64,000 bases of DNA, taken from contig JAJKFH010000668.1 in assembly GCA_023333565.1 (NCBI GenBank), forward strand, positions 124,001 to 188,000, in the 5' to 3' direction. The number at the start of each line of letters is the position of its first letter. The first letter of the stretch is position 1. Shown one piece after another: positions 23,501 through 36,300 of this stretch. Origin of the DNA: Puffinus mauretanicus. Taxonomy: Eukaryota; Chordata; Aves; Procellariiformes; Procellariidae. Made by a program: the position numbers and the translations under genes. The notes under the pieces are model-generated. The model searched no databases. It was not told the DNA's origin and saw only the letters and a list, made by a program, of their open reading frames with translations.

Positions 23501-26500
23501 GAACAGAAATTATGTTTATTTCCCTGCCCTGGGATAGCACAGGGAGATGTGCTTGTAAGGACGGTTGTTTGTATAAATAAATGTTCATTCTTGGCAGTGG
23601 AATGCAAACTATGCTGAAGGGCTGGAAGCAGACCACTTTGTAAAGCTGAGGCCAGAGTAAGGGAAAGATGAAGCGAGGTTGTGGGGAGGAAATTCACATT
23701 CATTTTTAGCAACTTGGAGAGTTTCTCAAGCATGTTTGACATTTTTAATTATGCTGATGTAGAGTCTATTCCAAGGACAAAAGAAGTCAGGATTACAGGA
23801 TAAACAATTAGGAAATTTCATACCAGCCAGCTAGGGGTAGTGTTGCCTGTGGGTCTGGAGACTTTGCTGAAACACAGAATCATCTTTCATACTTTCTAGA
23901 CAGATGGAATTTGAATGTCTTGCAAAATCTTCACCTAGGTCAGGAGACTCAGGTCGTGGTCTTACAAACTTTTACCAAAGGCATATTTTTTGATAGCCCA
24001 CATGGGACAGGAAAGAGATTAGTGTGAACTGCTGCTGTTTGTCCAGGCTTTCCTGCAAGGTTTCCTGAGCGGGTAGGAAACAATCTTGTTATGTTTATAT
24101 CAATTGTCTCAGAATCTGTAACTTTACAATGGAAAATAAAACTGAAGTTTCTCATGGAGAATAAGATCAGCTCTAGGGTATCAAATCACGGAGTCACGGC
24201 CTGTTTGTCTGTTTTCCATGCTCAGAACATCCTGCATTGTGACCGCAGCATCTCACTTTACGTGTGTGCCGGTGGAAAAGAGCTTAACGTGCTTGCTCGC
24301 CCACCTTCCTTTCCAAAGAATTTGCAAAAAAATGTACCTACATTTCAGTTTCTGTTCAAGGGTGATATATATGGCATTGGAATGGCAAGAGTTTCCCATT
24401 TGTTGGTGAGCAGAAATGTTTCAGCAACATCACACGGGAGTGGTTTCTAATGCATACCTGCTCTGTTTGCCTCAGACACTCTGCTCTGTGTGGCAACAGA
24501 GGGGCTGCTACTGGCACTCCGAAGATGAGTACAGTTGAATAGGAACGTGCATTCTCCTTGAGATAATGGAAAGTCACAGAGGAGGTATCCAGCTTTTGGG
24601 CATGAATAAATCATTACGGGTATGAATTATTCAGTGATCATCCCTACAACATGTGCTACAGACTCAAGAGGCAGTATCCCTATTGTGTGTCTTCCCAAAC
24701 ATTACAGATGTATGACAGGCTAATGAATCTAAATATTCAAATGAAGTTATGGGAAATAAGATTAAAAGAATAATTTAAAAAATAGCAGTAAAAAGCTGCT
24801 CAAAAGAGTTGTGATACCTCAGGCTGGCATTACAATGGCCAGACAATCTTTTAACTTGGTGGCGTTGTTGAAGCAAGCTGTCCACAACAGTTAGAATCAT
24901 GATGTGAATTATGAATAAACAGTGGCTCAGGAAATTGGAAACACAGGTTGGAGGAAAGAGCTGGAACTATGGGCACAGAATCAATACAAAAACTGACCCA
25001 GTCTTCTAGTAACCTGTGTCTAACACAAAAAACCAATACGAGTATTACCTGGATTTCTCAAATGCCAATATGCAATCTTGGTAGCACTTATCAGGGAATT
25101 CAAAATTTCTGGGCTTAGATATGTGTTGTAAGATCAGTATCTTTGCCCTATGGTGCTTTTTTAACGTTCCATTTATTATGAGCTGAAATGGGTTGAATTA
25201 AGAGAAGAATTGGGTTGCAATGACTGGAAGGATGGCACTGTTAAATCTGTATCGCTGTAATTATTTTAATTCCACACCCCAAAATCACAGAGCCTATGGC
25301 CCAGGTAAGCAGGGGCAAGCCACGATCCCTAAGCAACACATGCTGACAGTTTACTATCTTAGAAGGCTGCCGTGAAGAGTTGCAGTTCTGGTGTAAGTTG
25401 CAGGGGATATAATCAAACCATAGATTAATCCACACCACTCCAACACAGACTGGAAGAAAAAAAAAGTCCTGTGTTGAATCGCCAGGAAATGGCTGGTTCA
25501 TCCTTCACAGGAAATGAGTCACCCAAAAGCATCCGCGAGGAGCAGCGAAGACAGGGAAGTTCTGAAATAACATGGACTGATAACAACAGAATAACACATA
25601 CAGATAAGTCTCTCATTTTGTCACAGATTAGAAGAAGGAAAGAAACGTAAAATGTGAGCTCTTGTGATTATACTTAAAATCTTAAGTTGAAATAACCACT
25701 TGCAGCACAAAAAATACCTGTAGATATAGTGTGGCAGTCCTGTTAAAAGGTGAAATCAGAATGTGCAACAGCAACACTAATAAAAGTTCCAAGTGCAAAG
25801 TGCTTTTCAACTTTGTCCCTGGAAGGGAGGCCTCAAATTGCTGTGGTGGCACCGCTGTCAAAAATCCAGCTTAGGGAACTTGTAAACTGGTTAGAAACAC
25901 TTACTTCTATTTAATACCGAAAGTATATTAAGCTCAATTCCAAACCAATTTATTTATCAATTACCAATCGGTACACTTTCTGGTAATCCTTTATGCTGCC
26001 AAACTCTTAGGATCAGTGGAAAAAATACTCCCCTCGCTAACGATATATACTGCTTGTAAAACCACAAATCTGCAGTTAGGAAATGAACTGTTCCCAAGCA
26101 CTGGAACTAACATAGCCAGTTCTCCAGCGACCCTCTGTGTACCCACACCTCTTCCTCCAACAACGCCAGCTTTCTGCCTGTGTGGCTTATGCCTTCTGCC
26201 CGTGATACTTCTGGTCCCTCTCCTTTCTCTTCCCTGAGGTGTGAGCTGAGTGAGGAGGTACCTGTGCTCTCAGCAGTTTTGAGCCATGTGTAACTGACTG
26301 GCCGATCAGAGGCCATATGCGTCTTTTCGTTGGACTGATAAATGCAGCAGTGAGTTTGCTCCTTCCCTGCTAGCTCTAGACTAACCATTTCCAGAGCTGT
26401 GATGTGGCATCATGAATGATGCACAAAAGAATGTTCTGGCATCCTAAGATGTTGCTAAAGCTGCAAATACTCTTTTAAACAAAACAGCCATGTTAATTGA

Positions 26501-27902
26501 AAGGGGTTTAAAATAAATAAAAGCAACAAAAAGAAGAAAAAGTATTTGAAACACCCCCTGCCCTCCAAGTTTCATTGGGACTATATTAGTAGCAAAGTTA
26601 TATATGAAAGAGTTTCCTGGTTTAGGACCTTGCAGGGTACTGTGAATAATGAGGGAGGAGGGGAACTTACAGGAAAACAACTGTCATTAAAAACAGTATC
26701 TAGGATATACCATTATGCACAGTAGTTTGGGTTCCTGAACAGAGACCCGTATTTCAGGAAGGTTCTTATTTTCAAGTCACTGATAGAAATGTTGGGTGGA
26801 AGAGGAAGGAGAAGGGGAAAAAAACTTTGCTAGTTTGCAAAGGAACATAGTTACGTAGAGAAGTGTCCTGTGAACGTAGTACAGGCTTCGGAGCTATTTT
26901 AAAAATACAAAGGAAAAAAGGCAGGAAAAGGGTCTTTTTTGTTTCAGAGGGTTTTTCTTCCCTGCGTGGTAAATTAAATTCAAAGAGATAACATAGGCAG
27001 GAAGGGCTTAAAAAGAGAAAAACCTGGGTGTGTCCCGCCAAGGCCTTTCTGGCAAGTGAGTAACCGGAGCCTGGGGGAGGGTGGGACCATTTTGCTGGAT
27101 TGTACAAAAGAAGCTGATTCATATTTTTTCCCGTCTCCCTCCTCTTTTTTTTCACATGGGCATTTTCATGTGGGTTTCTTTTTCAAAACAAACAAAAAGA
27201 TATACAGAGGCAGGTCTTTCTCCCAGCTGTTTTTTTTTGTATAAAGTATTATTTTGTTCTTAAATGCATTTTCCTGTTTGGCCCAGAGAAAGGCTGTGCA
27301 TTACCCAATAGTATCATTAGTCAGTTTGCTGCCATAGTATCTGAAAAGACACTGTCTAAAAAATTCTGCTAATATTACAGGAAAATGTCTGATAAAATAT
27401 TGCATAATCAGCATTTCTGCTAGAACTATGGAAAATCTGAGTGAGCTTGCACGAACCTTAAAAGAGACTTTTAAGTTAGACCACAATTGCACAGGAGAGG
27501 TTTTTGAAAAGTAGTAATTCTTTGATGGCATCCACCTGTGTTTGCTTTTCCAAAGATACCTGAAAAGCAGCTGGGATATCTGCACATGCAATAAACTAAT
27601 GTCAATAGCCACGAGAAAATCAGATATAGTTCTAGTGATCACTATCTAGCAGTAATGATTTTTTTCAAAGTCTTTGTGTCATGTTCAGGGTACCCTTCTT
27701 TAGGGTACAGTTCTTTACAAATGGACTGAAGTATCCCATATTAAAAAAAAAGAAGTGATTCTGTCTCTACACCATCCTCTACTATGGAGGGATTTCTTAC
27801 TTACAGCATATAAAATAGATTATTCTGAAGGGAAGATGAAGTGAAACACCTCCATGGGAAATATAGCTTAAAATAGGCATAGTTCAAGAAAGTGCTTTGT
27901 GG

Positions 27903-27947
27903 CTTGTGAGATCGGAGTTAAATTCCTTGTGAGATCGGAGTTAAATT
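27903..27947. repeat. 22-bp near-tandem duplication
   Basis: The 22-bp unit at 27903-27924 (core TGTGAGATCGGAGTTAAATT) is repeated perfectly at 27926-27947 with one spacer base. Confidence 0.95.
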
Positions 27948-28070
27948 GATCAAATCACTTTATCTCTCTGGCTCTCAGCTCAGCAACTCTAAAGTGGATC
28001 GCATAATCCCATCATTTTCCCATTCTTTGCCTCATCTAAGTTGTAAATCTCTTGTCTGTGGCAGAAGCTG
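27945..28070 (-). mobile_element. Possible MIR relic, antisense
   Basis: CAAATCACTTTATCTCTCTG, then GCTCTCAGCTCAGCAACTCT and a GCATAATCCC block. This resembles antisense MIR (CAAGTCACTTAACCTCTCTG, CCTCAGTTTCCTCATCTG, GGGATAAT). Weak but ordered. Confidence 0.35.
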
Positions 28071-29634
28071 AGCCTTTCATATGCAGTACCTAGTAAAATA
28101 ACTTTTGGTTTCAGATGAGGCCTTTACTCGCCTGTAGCAATAGGTAAGAACATACCTTTTCGCCATTTTAAACTTCACTGCTGGAACAAGGGCCAAATGG
28201 CCGGGGAGCCCAATAAACGAAAGATGCAGAAATTAGAATAACCACCTCTTAGTAAGATCCAAGCTCAGTGGAAGCTCTTGCATTTCACAGATGGTGACAA
28301 GAGTGAGACAGTAAGTTGATGTCTGGTCCTGGCCACCAAAATGTCTGAGCATTGCCCCAGTCTCTGAGAAAATAAGTCATCTGGCCATAGGAACCAACAC
28401 AGTAATACGTGTTTGGGAGAAAATAATAGACCATTTCACTTTTAACTTTTTTTTTCCCATATTCATGTGTCTAGTGTATGCTTCAGAAAGAATATAAAAT
28501 GCATGTCTGTACCTGTCAAAGTTACCTGACATTAAGCAGAAACACTGCCCAAGGATAAGACTCCGAATTTCATTTGCACTGTATTTTAAAAATCTTTTTC
28601 TGAACCTTCACATATGTACCATTGACACGGCTGTGTTACAGCTCAGGTGCTTCCATCAGTGGTACTGATCTATGTTAGTGCTTTTACTGTTTACCACTGA
28701 CAATAGAGACAGATTGGCAGAATTGTACAAATGTTTTCACAAAAATGTCAAAAGTGGGTGTGCTGGTGAGGTACGAAGAATCCTTTCTACAGTAAGACCA
28801 GTATTATGTTGCCTAGAAACTCTCAAAACAGGGTTGCAGGTAACGAAGCCAAGATCAATGTGGACTGGACATTTGATATTTGATTCAATGCTACACAAGG
28901 GACTTGTAGCGAGGTCTGGGACAATTAATTCTTGTGCTGCAGTCAACAGATAGGGTTATGACAAGTGAGGCAAAGAAAATGAGTAATTGCTAGTAGAATT
29001 CCCAGTGAGCAAATATTGTCTATATTTAAACAGAGACACGCACCATTTCATCTATGGAAGGAAACTGCTTTACAGAATGCTGTTAGTGGAGAGGAACCAG
29101 CAACGTCCCAGTGGATCGGAGGAAGATCCTAAGATCTGCTCAGCCTCCATCAGGATCCCGGTCCTCATTGCCTGCACAGGAACAAAGTAAATGCGCTGGC
29201 ACCGTCTACAGCAGGAACCAGGCGGACACTTGCTTCTCCTTTATTTTTTTTAGGGGCCTTCATCTTCCGGCACATGACCAAGCTTGACAATCATTTTTAA
29301 GGCAGCCACAGAAAGTATCTAACACAAGTAAGTCCGTTGTAGTAGGCTTAAATTTACTACCGATGGCCCAGCACCTGAAAAGGAAATCTTCTAGAGGTTT
29401 GAAAATCCCCAAAGATAAGAAACCTGTGGATTTTACCTGAATCTCTGCGGAAGTAAAACCTACAGGCAATGACACATTAAGAGTGAAACAAGCTTATCTA
29501 ATTAACCACTGAGGTCCACCTGACTGGAAAAAGAGCTGTTTTGGTCAGCAAACGGTGTCAGGACTGTAACTTAGGAAAAATATTATCCTGATGTCTGAGC
29601 AGAGCAGATAGGTGTTATGTCTTACCTCACAAGT

Positions 29635-29660
29635 TCTCTCTCTCTCTCTCTCTCTCTCTC
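29635..29660. repeat. (TC)n microsatellite
   Basis: Thirteen uninterrupted TC units, about 170 bases upstream of the PTBP1 CpG island. Confidence 0.95.
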
Positions 29661-29828
29661 ACACCCACTGGGTAATCTTTATCCTTAAGACATTAACTGC
29701 AATTAAACAGACTTTATCCTGTATCTTAAATAAAACTTCTAAGTACTGTCTAGCGCCATTAAAGTCCCCAGACTGGCAGTGCTAAATAATTAACCTAATT
29801 TCGGCGAGGAGCCCGCTCTCCCTTACTC

Positions 29829-30276
29829 GAGATGGCAACGGACAGGAGAGCGCGGCTTCCCTGCCCGTAGCCAACATGGCGGCGGCGGTTGGGCCGCTCC
29901 CGCGGGCCCCGGCCCGCGCTGCGGGTGACAACACAATGTGCACGTTGGGGCCCTTGCCCGTATTCAAGATGGCGCCCACTGCGGTTATCCCATGCCCTGC
30001 CCCCAAACAAGATGGTGGATCCGTGTGGCATTTCGGCATCCTTCCCGCTCTCAAGATGGCTCCTCCCAGCCGTCTCCCTTCGCCTACCGAATCGCGCCGC
30101 GCACCGGCGCTTTGCTCCGCCCCTCATCCCGCCTGCAGCCAATAGGCTTCGCGAGGGGCACCAGGGCGCCAACCCTCGGAGGCGGGCGATCCCCGCCCCT
30201 GCTATCAAGATGACATCTCCGATAGCCAATGGGGCGTTGGCGCGGGTGAGGCGGGCCGGGCGGCGCCGCCATTTTG
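29829..30276 (+). promoter_or_regulatory. Cluster/tandem array of YY1-type motifs
   Basis: AAGATGGC-type motifs (the complement of the GCCATnTT YY1 core) occur at 29831 (GAGATGGC), 29873 (AACATGGCGGC), 29966 (AAGATGGCGCC), 30009 (AAGATGGTGG), 30053 (AAGATGGCTCC) and 30207 (AAGATGACATC), with an inverted GCCGCCATTTTG at 30265. The middle copies are 43-44 bases apart and share upstream sequence of the form CCCTGCCCGTA-n-CAAGATGGC, so they look like a decayed tandem duplication, not independent sites. Confidence 0.7.
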
Positions 30277-30360
30277 TGAGTCTATAACACGGAGCGGTTG
30301 GGTTCGTTCCTGCTATTCCGGCGCCTCCACTCCGTTCCCGACGGGTCTCCTCCGTGTGCA

Positions 30361-30368
30361 ATGGACGG
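30361..30368 (+). CDS. PTBP1: PTBP1 exon 1 (ATGGACGG)
   Basis: Only eight coding bases, M-D-G, before donor GTGAGT. The start context TGTGCAATGG is supported by the invariant MDGIV start of PTBP1. Confidence 0.95.
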
Positions 30369-33300
30369 GTGAGTCCCCGCCGGCCCGGGCCTCGGCACGG
30401 GCGGCACCGTGCCGGGGGCCGGGGAGCAGCGTTACCGGACCCTTCCCGGGGTGCGGAGGAGGGGGAGAAGGCGGCCGGGGTTCGGGACCCGCGCCGGGGG
30501 CTGGGGCGTTACCTGAGGGGGGGTGCCGAGGGTGCGGCCGGGCCGCCCGGCGGCGGCGAGGCGGGAAGGGGAGGGGGCGGCCGCCGGCGGTGCGGGAGGG
30601 GGTTTCCTGCGCGGGCCGCCCTCCCGGAGCCCCTCGCCGCGGGGGGGGGGGGGGCGGGGGCGGCCCCTGCTCCGCGGCCGCCGCCCCGACGCGGCGCCTC
30701 GTGCGCGCCGTCCCCCGCGCGCGCTCCCGCCGCCGCCCCCCCCCCCCTCCCGCCTCGTGCTCGCGCTCCGCCGGGGGAAGCCGCTCCGTGCTGGGGGGGT
30801 CCCGCCCGGGGGAGGCCGCCCCGTCGCCGTCGGGGACCTTCGCGAGGGGCCCGACCCGGCTGCGAGCGCCGCGTGGGCGTGCGGCTGCGGGCGGGGGGGG
30901 GCCGAGCACGGCGCGCCTCCGTGGCGGCCCAGCCCCGCGGGGGAGGGGGGCACGGGAGCGGGCGCACCTGGCGGGGGGGGCGCAGCCGGGGCGGGCAGCT
31001 GATTCACGCCGGGGCCTTGCTCCTATTGTCTGGCGCTTTCGCAAGCGGGGGGGGCCGCGGGGGGGTTCTGGCTGGATTTTCTTTTGTGAGCAGTTTTTCG
31101 ATCAGCACAAGTTTTGCATCAGTTTCCAAGGAGCTGTAACGCCTTCGGGCACGCCGGGAGGCTCGCTAGAAGTAAGGTTTCCATTGCAGTGTTACCTGAG
31201 AGCCATAGGTAAAGCTGCAGCGGTAGAGCAGAGCTGTTCTCGTGCTCCCTCCTCTTTCTATTGTCCAGGTCTGAACTCCTTCGAGATAAAACTTTCCTCC
31301 TGACTGTTTGACTCGTGTAGTTCTTTCTAGAGAGCAACTCTTTTATCTTGGGCAGCATTGATTTTTCTTTAATCACCACTTCATCCGGTGTCTCGCTTCA
31401 GAAGTGTTTGCTTTAAAACTGTTTTATCAAGGCAACTCTGTCAGAAATGAGGTTTCCATATTTCTCTTGTCTCATATGGAGTATTTTCTTTTAAAATACT
31501 TCCTAAGGCCTCCGAGTAAACAGTTTGTTTTCCTGGAGCCTTAAGTACGGGAAGCCCAAATTAATGCCTCCTCGCTTCTTGCCTCGGAACACTAGTCTGG
31601 TGAGAATTAGGCGTAGTCACATGTCTGGGTTTTTTTACACACTGAAAAGGTGGTGTATCAGTGTTGTTTTCATCTAAACCCCCCCCCCCCCAAATCGTGT
31701 GTATTATTAATTTTTACAGTCCAGGGTGGAGTTCAGGTTGTTGTGCTTCTTTTAACAAGTTGCTCGTCATGTTGAATGATATTTAAAAAAAAAAAATCTT
31801 CAGCATGTGAGAGCATACATTCTAATGGCAAAAATCAGTTTGTTATCAGCTGTTTTCACCGTACTTCCTAGGAAAGCTGTCTTACTGTGTATAAATAGTT
31901 GTTATTTTTACTGTAGACATTTCAGTATAACATATGAGTCTTAATGATCCCTTATCTTTTGAAGATCTTAGTGCGTGTTCTGTTTACCCTGTGAAAGCTG
32001 TCTCCTGTTGAAACTTCAAAAGCTGCTTCTGAAAATGGTTTTACATTTTTGCCTAGCTGGCAGTGAGTGGTCTCTCTGGCTACAGGCTTCTTCTGTCTGC
32101 TTTTCCTACCTAAAATGATACATAGCTGTGCTTTTCAAATGATCCCGTTTGAATAAGTTGCTTTGTTAAAGTACACGAGGAGTTCCTACTGGAAATGCTG
32201 CTTTGGAAAATGACCTAGAGGTTTTACTGGTGCTTCTTAATTTTTCCCCTTATTGCATAGGAATTATCCTATTCCATGTAAAAAGTAATTTTTATGAAAG
32301 GCTTTATTGCCTGTTCTTTCAGAAATGAGAAAAATTTTAATCCCCTACTTCAGACTGACATAGGACAAGAGAATGAAGCTTAAGATACGATAATTTATTG
32401 AGGGGGGGTGTGTGAACTGGAAGTATATTGCACATTTCTTGAATAAAAATTCTTAAATACTGTTGGTGCTTGTTTCATGTGGTATTTGTTATCAAGTGAG
32501 TTACTACAATATTCCAGAAATCGAATAAAACTGCTTTTCCTGTTGGATAATTTTAAATACTATCCCCTGTTAAGGCTACTTTATGTAAAACATTTCCTGT
32601 GTGTGAGGCCCACAAGAGGAACAGGAAGTAAGAGAAATTGCTCTGGGGTAAGTTCGAGAGTTTTGGAAACTTGGGAGATTCCCTGTTCTTCTTATGCTTT
32701 GCTGCAGATAATTTTTTTAAGGTTATGAAAATCACTGGGTTAATGTATGTATTTTAGCTGAAGAAATGTGTACTCATACTTAGTAATTCTAATAGAATGG
32801 TTATGATTCTTTAAACTGATATGTGCAGATGGGTTTAATTAGTTCATTACTGCTGGCCCTCAAAGTGCAGCAAAACCCATCTGTCTTCATTGGTGACCAG
32901 ACACCAGGGGATTGCAAAGCCGGCGTTTTCATACAGGGCGTTCTTTAAGTAGTTCACTTGAAAAAAAAGAAACTATCGTGTGGCTTCCTGGCAGCAGCCA
33001 TTGGATCAGACTGTAACTCCAGCTGTAAATTGCTGGGTTATGATGACATGGCAGGTTGGTTTTGAGGAGGAAGTATGAGGAGCTGAGCTGGCTTATACTT
33101 GTGTTACGGCTTATTTGTGGAGCTGGTGAACATGAATGATTTAAATACTGCTCGATCTTAGTAATTCCCTGAAAAGTTACAAATTGTTGCAGGAGGGTAG
33201 GGAAGGAAGAATTAGTAAATGCAAGTTCTCTAGCATTAAATCACTGTGTAGAATTGTTCTTGAGTACTTCAGATTTCATATTGCTGTTTGCAGAATGACT

Positions 33301-36300
33301 GCCCTGCCTTCTGCTTCTCTGCCATGTTTCCTTAAAGTTGCTGCAGGTCTGTTAGCCAGCCACTTTTGGACCCTTTACTCTGAAGTTATAGTCAGCTATT
33401 TGAAAGATAGGAGTTGAAACAGGCAGTGCTGCACATTTGTCAATCTAAAATGATCATTTCTGCTCTCAATTTTACATTGCTGCTTTTACAGTGGTTTGGA
33501 GTTCATAAAAAATACAATCTTCAGTACAAGGGTATAAGTGAGATCCTTAGACTTGAGCACTACCACAAAAGAGTAACATGTAGGTACTGTAATACTCTGG
33601 AAGATTACCCAGGTACAATAAGCCAAGCCCTAGACAAGTCATTCTGATTCCATCAATGAAAGAGGTTGCTATAAGTAGATGAATGTTGTGATATACAATA
33701 TTCACTGCTGATAAGAGCTAGCATGAGTTGCTATTTTTCATGCTAGTTAATCAGGAAGTCTCATTTTGGGAGGTTTAAGCATATATGGTAGAGTTTAATA
33801 ACTTTTTTCTTTCAGATCTGTGTTAGGGAAGAATACTGTCTGTTTTCCTAAGTAGAAGAGAATTGATAGAGGAATCTTGTGTACCGGCATACCCCGATCT
33901 GGGAGCTGCCTGGACCTCTTCGCCGCTCTCTCTAATTGCGCTGTTAGCTGGCACTGGTCTGGCTCCAGTGGTGTTAGCGTGGCTGGAGGGCTGCTTTAAG
34001 CCGGGCACACACTCTTGGCTTGGCTGAGAGAACAGCCCAAACTCGGCGTGGTGTGTGCTGGCTGGCTGTGGTACCGCTGGAGCTCTGGCATTAGAAGTCT
34101 CCACTATTGACTCGATAATTTCACTAGAGATAGCCTCTTCGCAGCCTAGCAGAGGTTACTCCTTTGACTATAAGGTTGTTAAGAGTTGCAGAAGTGAATA
34201 TTGGTGATGGAGTTGACTCTTGACACTGTTGCTCTTGGTTTAGTCCGAGGTGGTGTTCTAATCGCATCTCTTTGCCCTGAAGAATGCTTGGCTGTGTTAA
34301 CTGTGGGTTTTTGGCCTTAGTCCCCTGTGGTACCCTCGCAAAAAGAGCAAGCTCCGCTATAGGAAGTGGAAGAGCTGCAGTTTTCTAGCACTGCTGGGTC
34401 TTGGGTCTCCACCATCACCATCTAATAATTTTTCTTTGTATAAACTGTCCTTGGCTCACTTGCAAAGACAACTGTGCACTTTGACTTGCTTTTTTCTTAC
34501 TACTGTAAACTATGCTGGATATTTGTGGCAAACCTATCTAACTTTTTTAATCCTTTTCTTTCTTTTTTCTACAGCATTGTCCAAGATATAACAGTTGGTA
34601 CAAAGGTAGGCACTTCTCACTTTTTCTCTCTTTTTACACTGCTCAGCATCTGACCTAGTTTTAGCCTCACCAAATGTAGATCTTCGGCTTTAAAGGGTTA
34701 TTTCTGGTACCATGTAAATTGGTTTTAACCAGAAGGTAATTTAGCTTCATGTGCATTAAAACTTTTATTATGGCTCAGCATTTAGCTCTTGGCATTTGGA
34801 CATTGATTATCAACTGTCAGAAAAGAACTTTATTGCATTTAGAGACAGCCCTTTCCCCTACTAAAATGTCAAGCCGTGCTTGTTATTTGCTAGACAATGC
34901 TTCTCAATGGAGAAATTGGTCCTTTTTCTTTTGAGAACTTTATTTCCTTTGTTTATGTGAATTCCTGTTCAGTTATATGTCAAAAATCCTTCTGCCACAA
35001 AAAATTGAGTGTTTAGCTGTTGATTTTTTTCTCTTGCAAGTACAGTAAATACGACCTTTACCCTTCTAGTCTCAGGTTTTGAAAGTGCAGACTTAGCCCT
35101 GAAACTCAAAGTGCTGACAGGAGCCTCCTTATCTGCTGTGCGTGGTAATAGGCAATTGTGTTCTCAGGATAAAAGCTCATTCCTGTGAAATGTTAAACTG
35201 GAATGTGCAGCATAGACCGGCACTCCTTCATGTATTAAAGGTTTTTCATTTTACTTTGTGAACATTGTAGATAATGTTCTGGGATCAGGATTACAGTAAG
35301 TTCAGCCCTGCGAGTTCTTTTTGTAAGATAGTATGTGTGAACGTTGGCCCTCGAAGTAGTCATCTGACAGCTTTTTTAATGGCCCGAATTGTGTGTTGTT
35401 AGCGTCTTCATTATTAACTAAGAAACAGAGCTGCATGTGGCAACTTGAATAGGCTGGTGAAGTGATGCAAGTGTGTGATAGGACTAACTTGAAGTAGAGC
35501 TGAGCGCAGGTAGCGTGAGCTCTGTTAGGTCTACGTAAGTGAAGTGGGAGCATTAGAGAGTATTTGCTCCTGGACAGCAAATAGTTTTTTGTATTGGAAG
35601 TACAACATTAGATGTGGCTGCTGTTAAGCATAGGCATGTTTGTTAGTGCTTTAGGGTTTCTGAGAAGCATTAAACACCTGGAGGGGCTCTATTTAATGGC
35701 TGTAGGGAAAAGATTATTTTAACTTTTCCTTGTATGAGAATCTGAAATTTGAATTAATCGTAGTGCCATGATAGCATTCTCAACCAGAACCAGACACTAT
35801 CTGCTGCAGGGAATTCAGTTTGCATCAGAGGAGGAGGAAAGGCTTGAGCCTGGGCAATCCATTATAAAAGGTGGACTAAGTCATCCCTTGACCACTGTAG
35901 AGCAGTTTGATACAACATCTTCTAGTAAACTGATTAATCTAGGTAAAAGTCCCCTTGGTTGTTTTTAACAATGTGTAATTTGCAGCTTTAGGTTTATGCA
36001 GCTTTAAGAAGTGGTTTTGCATAACTAAATTTGACCAGGAAGCTTCTGAAACTGTAATTGTAGTCCTCGGTGAATCTTGAAAAGCTTCAGGATGTGGTAT
36101 TGTGTGCCTCCTCACTCCATCTGTGGGGATGATTTCAGTCCCTAGTGCAGTACAGTCAGATGTCTAAAATGAGGACTGGGAGAAATCCTATCCAAGTGCT
36201 TTCACTCCTAGCACAGGACAGAACTGTAACCAGGATTATGCCAGTTGTACAGTGGGGTGGGAAGTGGTGAGACAAAAGCGTGCATCAAAAATGAGGTTTC

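Larger units (their letters stand above)
17531..29632. other. 12-kb intergenic region, no gene recognised
   Basis: Both strands were read. The ORFs here are short, with no family motifs or codon-level coherence. Some unique, repeat-free segments (about 20880-21530, 22010-22200, 22890-23170) look like regulatory DNA. A MIR-like relic and a short duplication lie near 27.9 kb. No tRNA, snoRNA or microRNA hairpin was recognised. Confidence 0.5.
29800..31080 (+). promoter_or_regulatory. PTBP1: PTBP1 CpG-island promoter
   Basis: A dense CpG island spans the start codon at 30361 and the first 700 bases of intron 1. Upstream elements include CCAAT boxes at 30138-30145 (AGCCAATA) and 30220-30227 (TAGCCAAT), GC boxes (CCGCCC at about 30118 and 30194), and a YY1 site in the opposite orientation (GCCGCCATTTTG, 30265-30276) just before TCTATAAC. 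Transcription probably starts near 30290-30310 in the pyrimidine-rich stretch, giving a short 5'UTR. The intron part has G14 at 30641-30654 and C12 at 30736-30747. Confidence 0.85.

Noticed and set aside
30313..31303. Several 150-315 codon open frames on both strands over the PTBP1 CpG island
   Set aside because: They are open only because the DNA is GC-rich; translations are Pro/Arg/Gly/Ala low-complexity and overlap one another.
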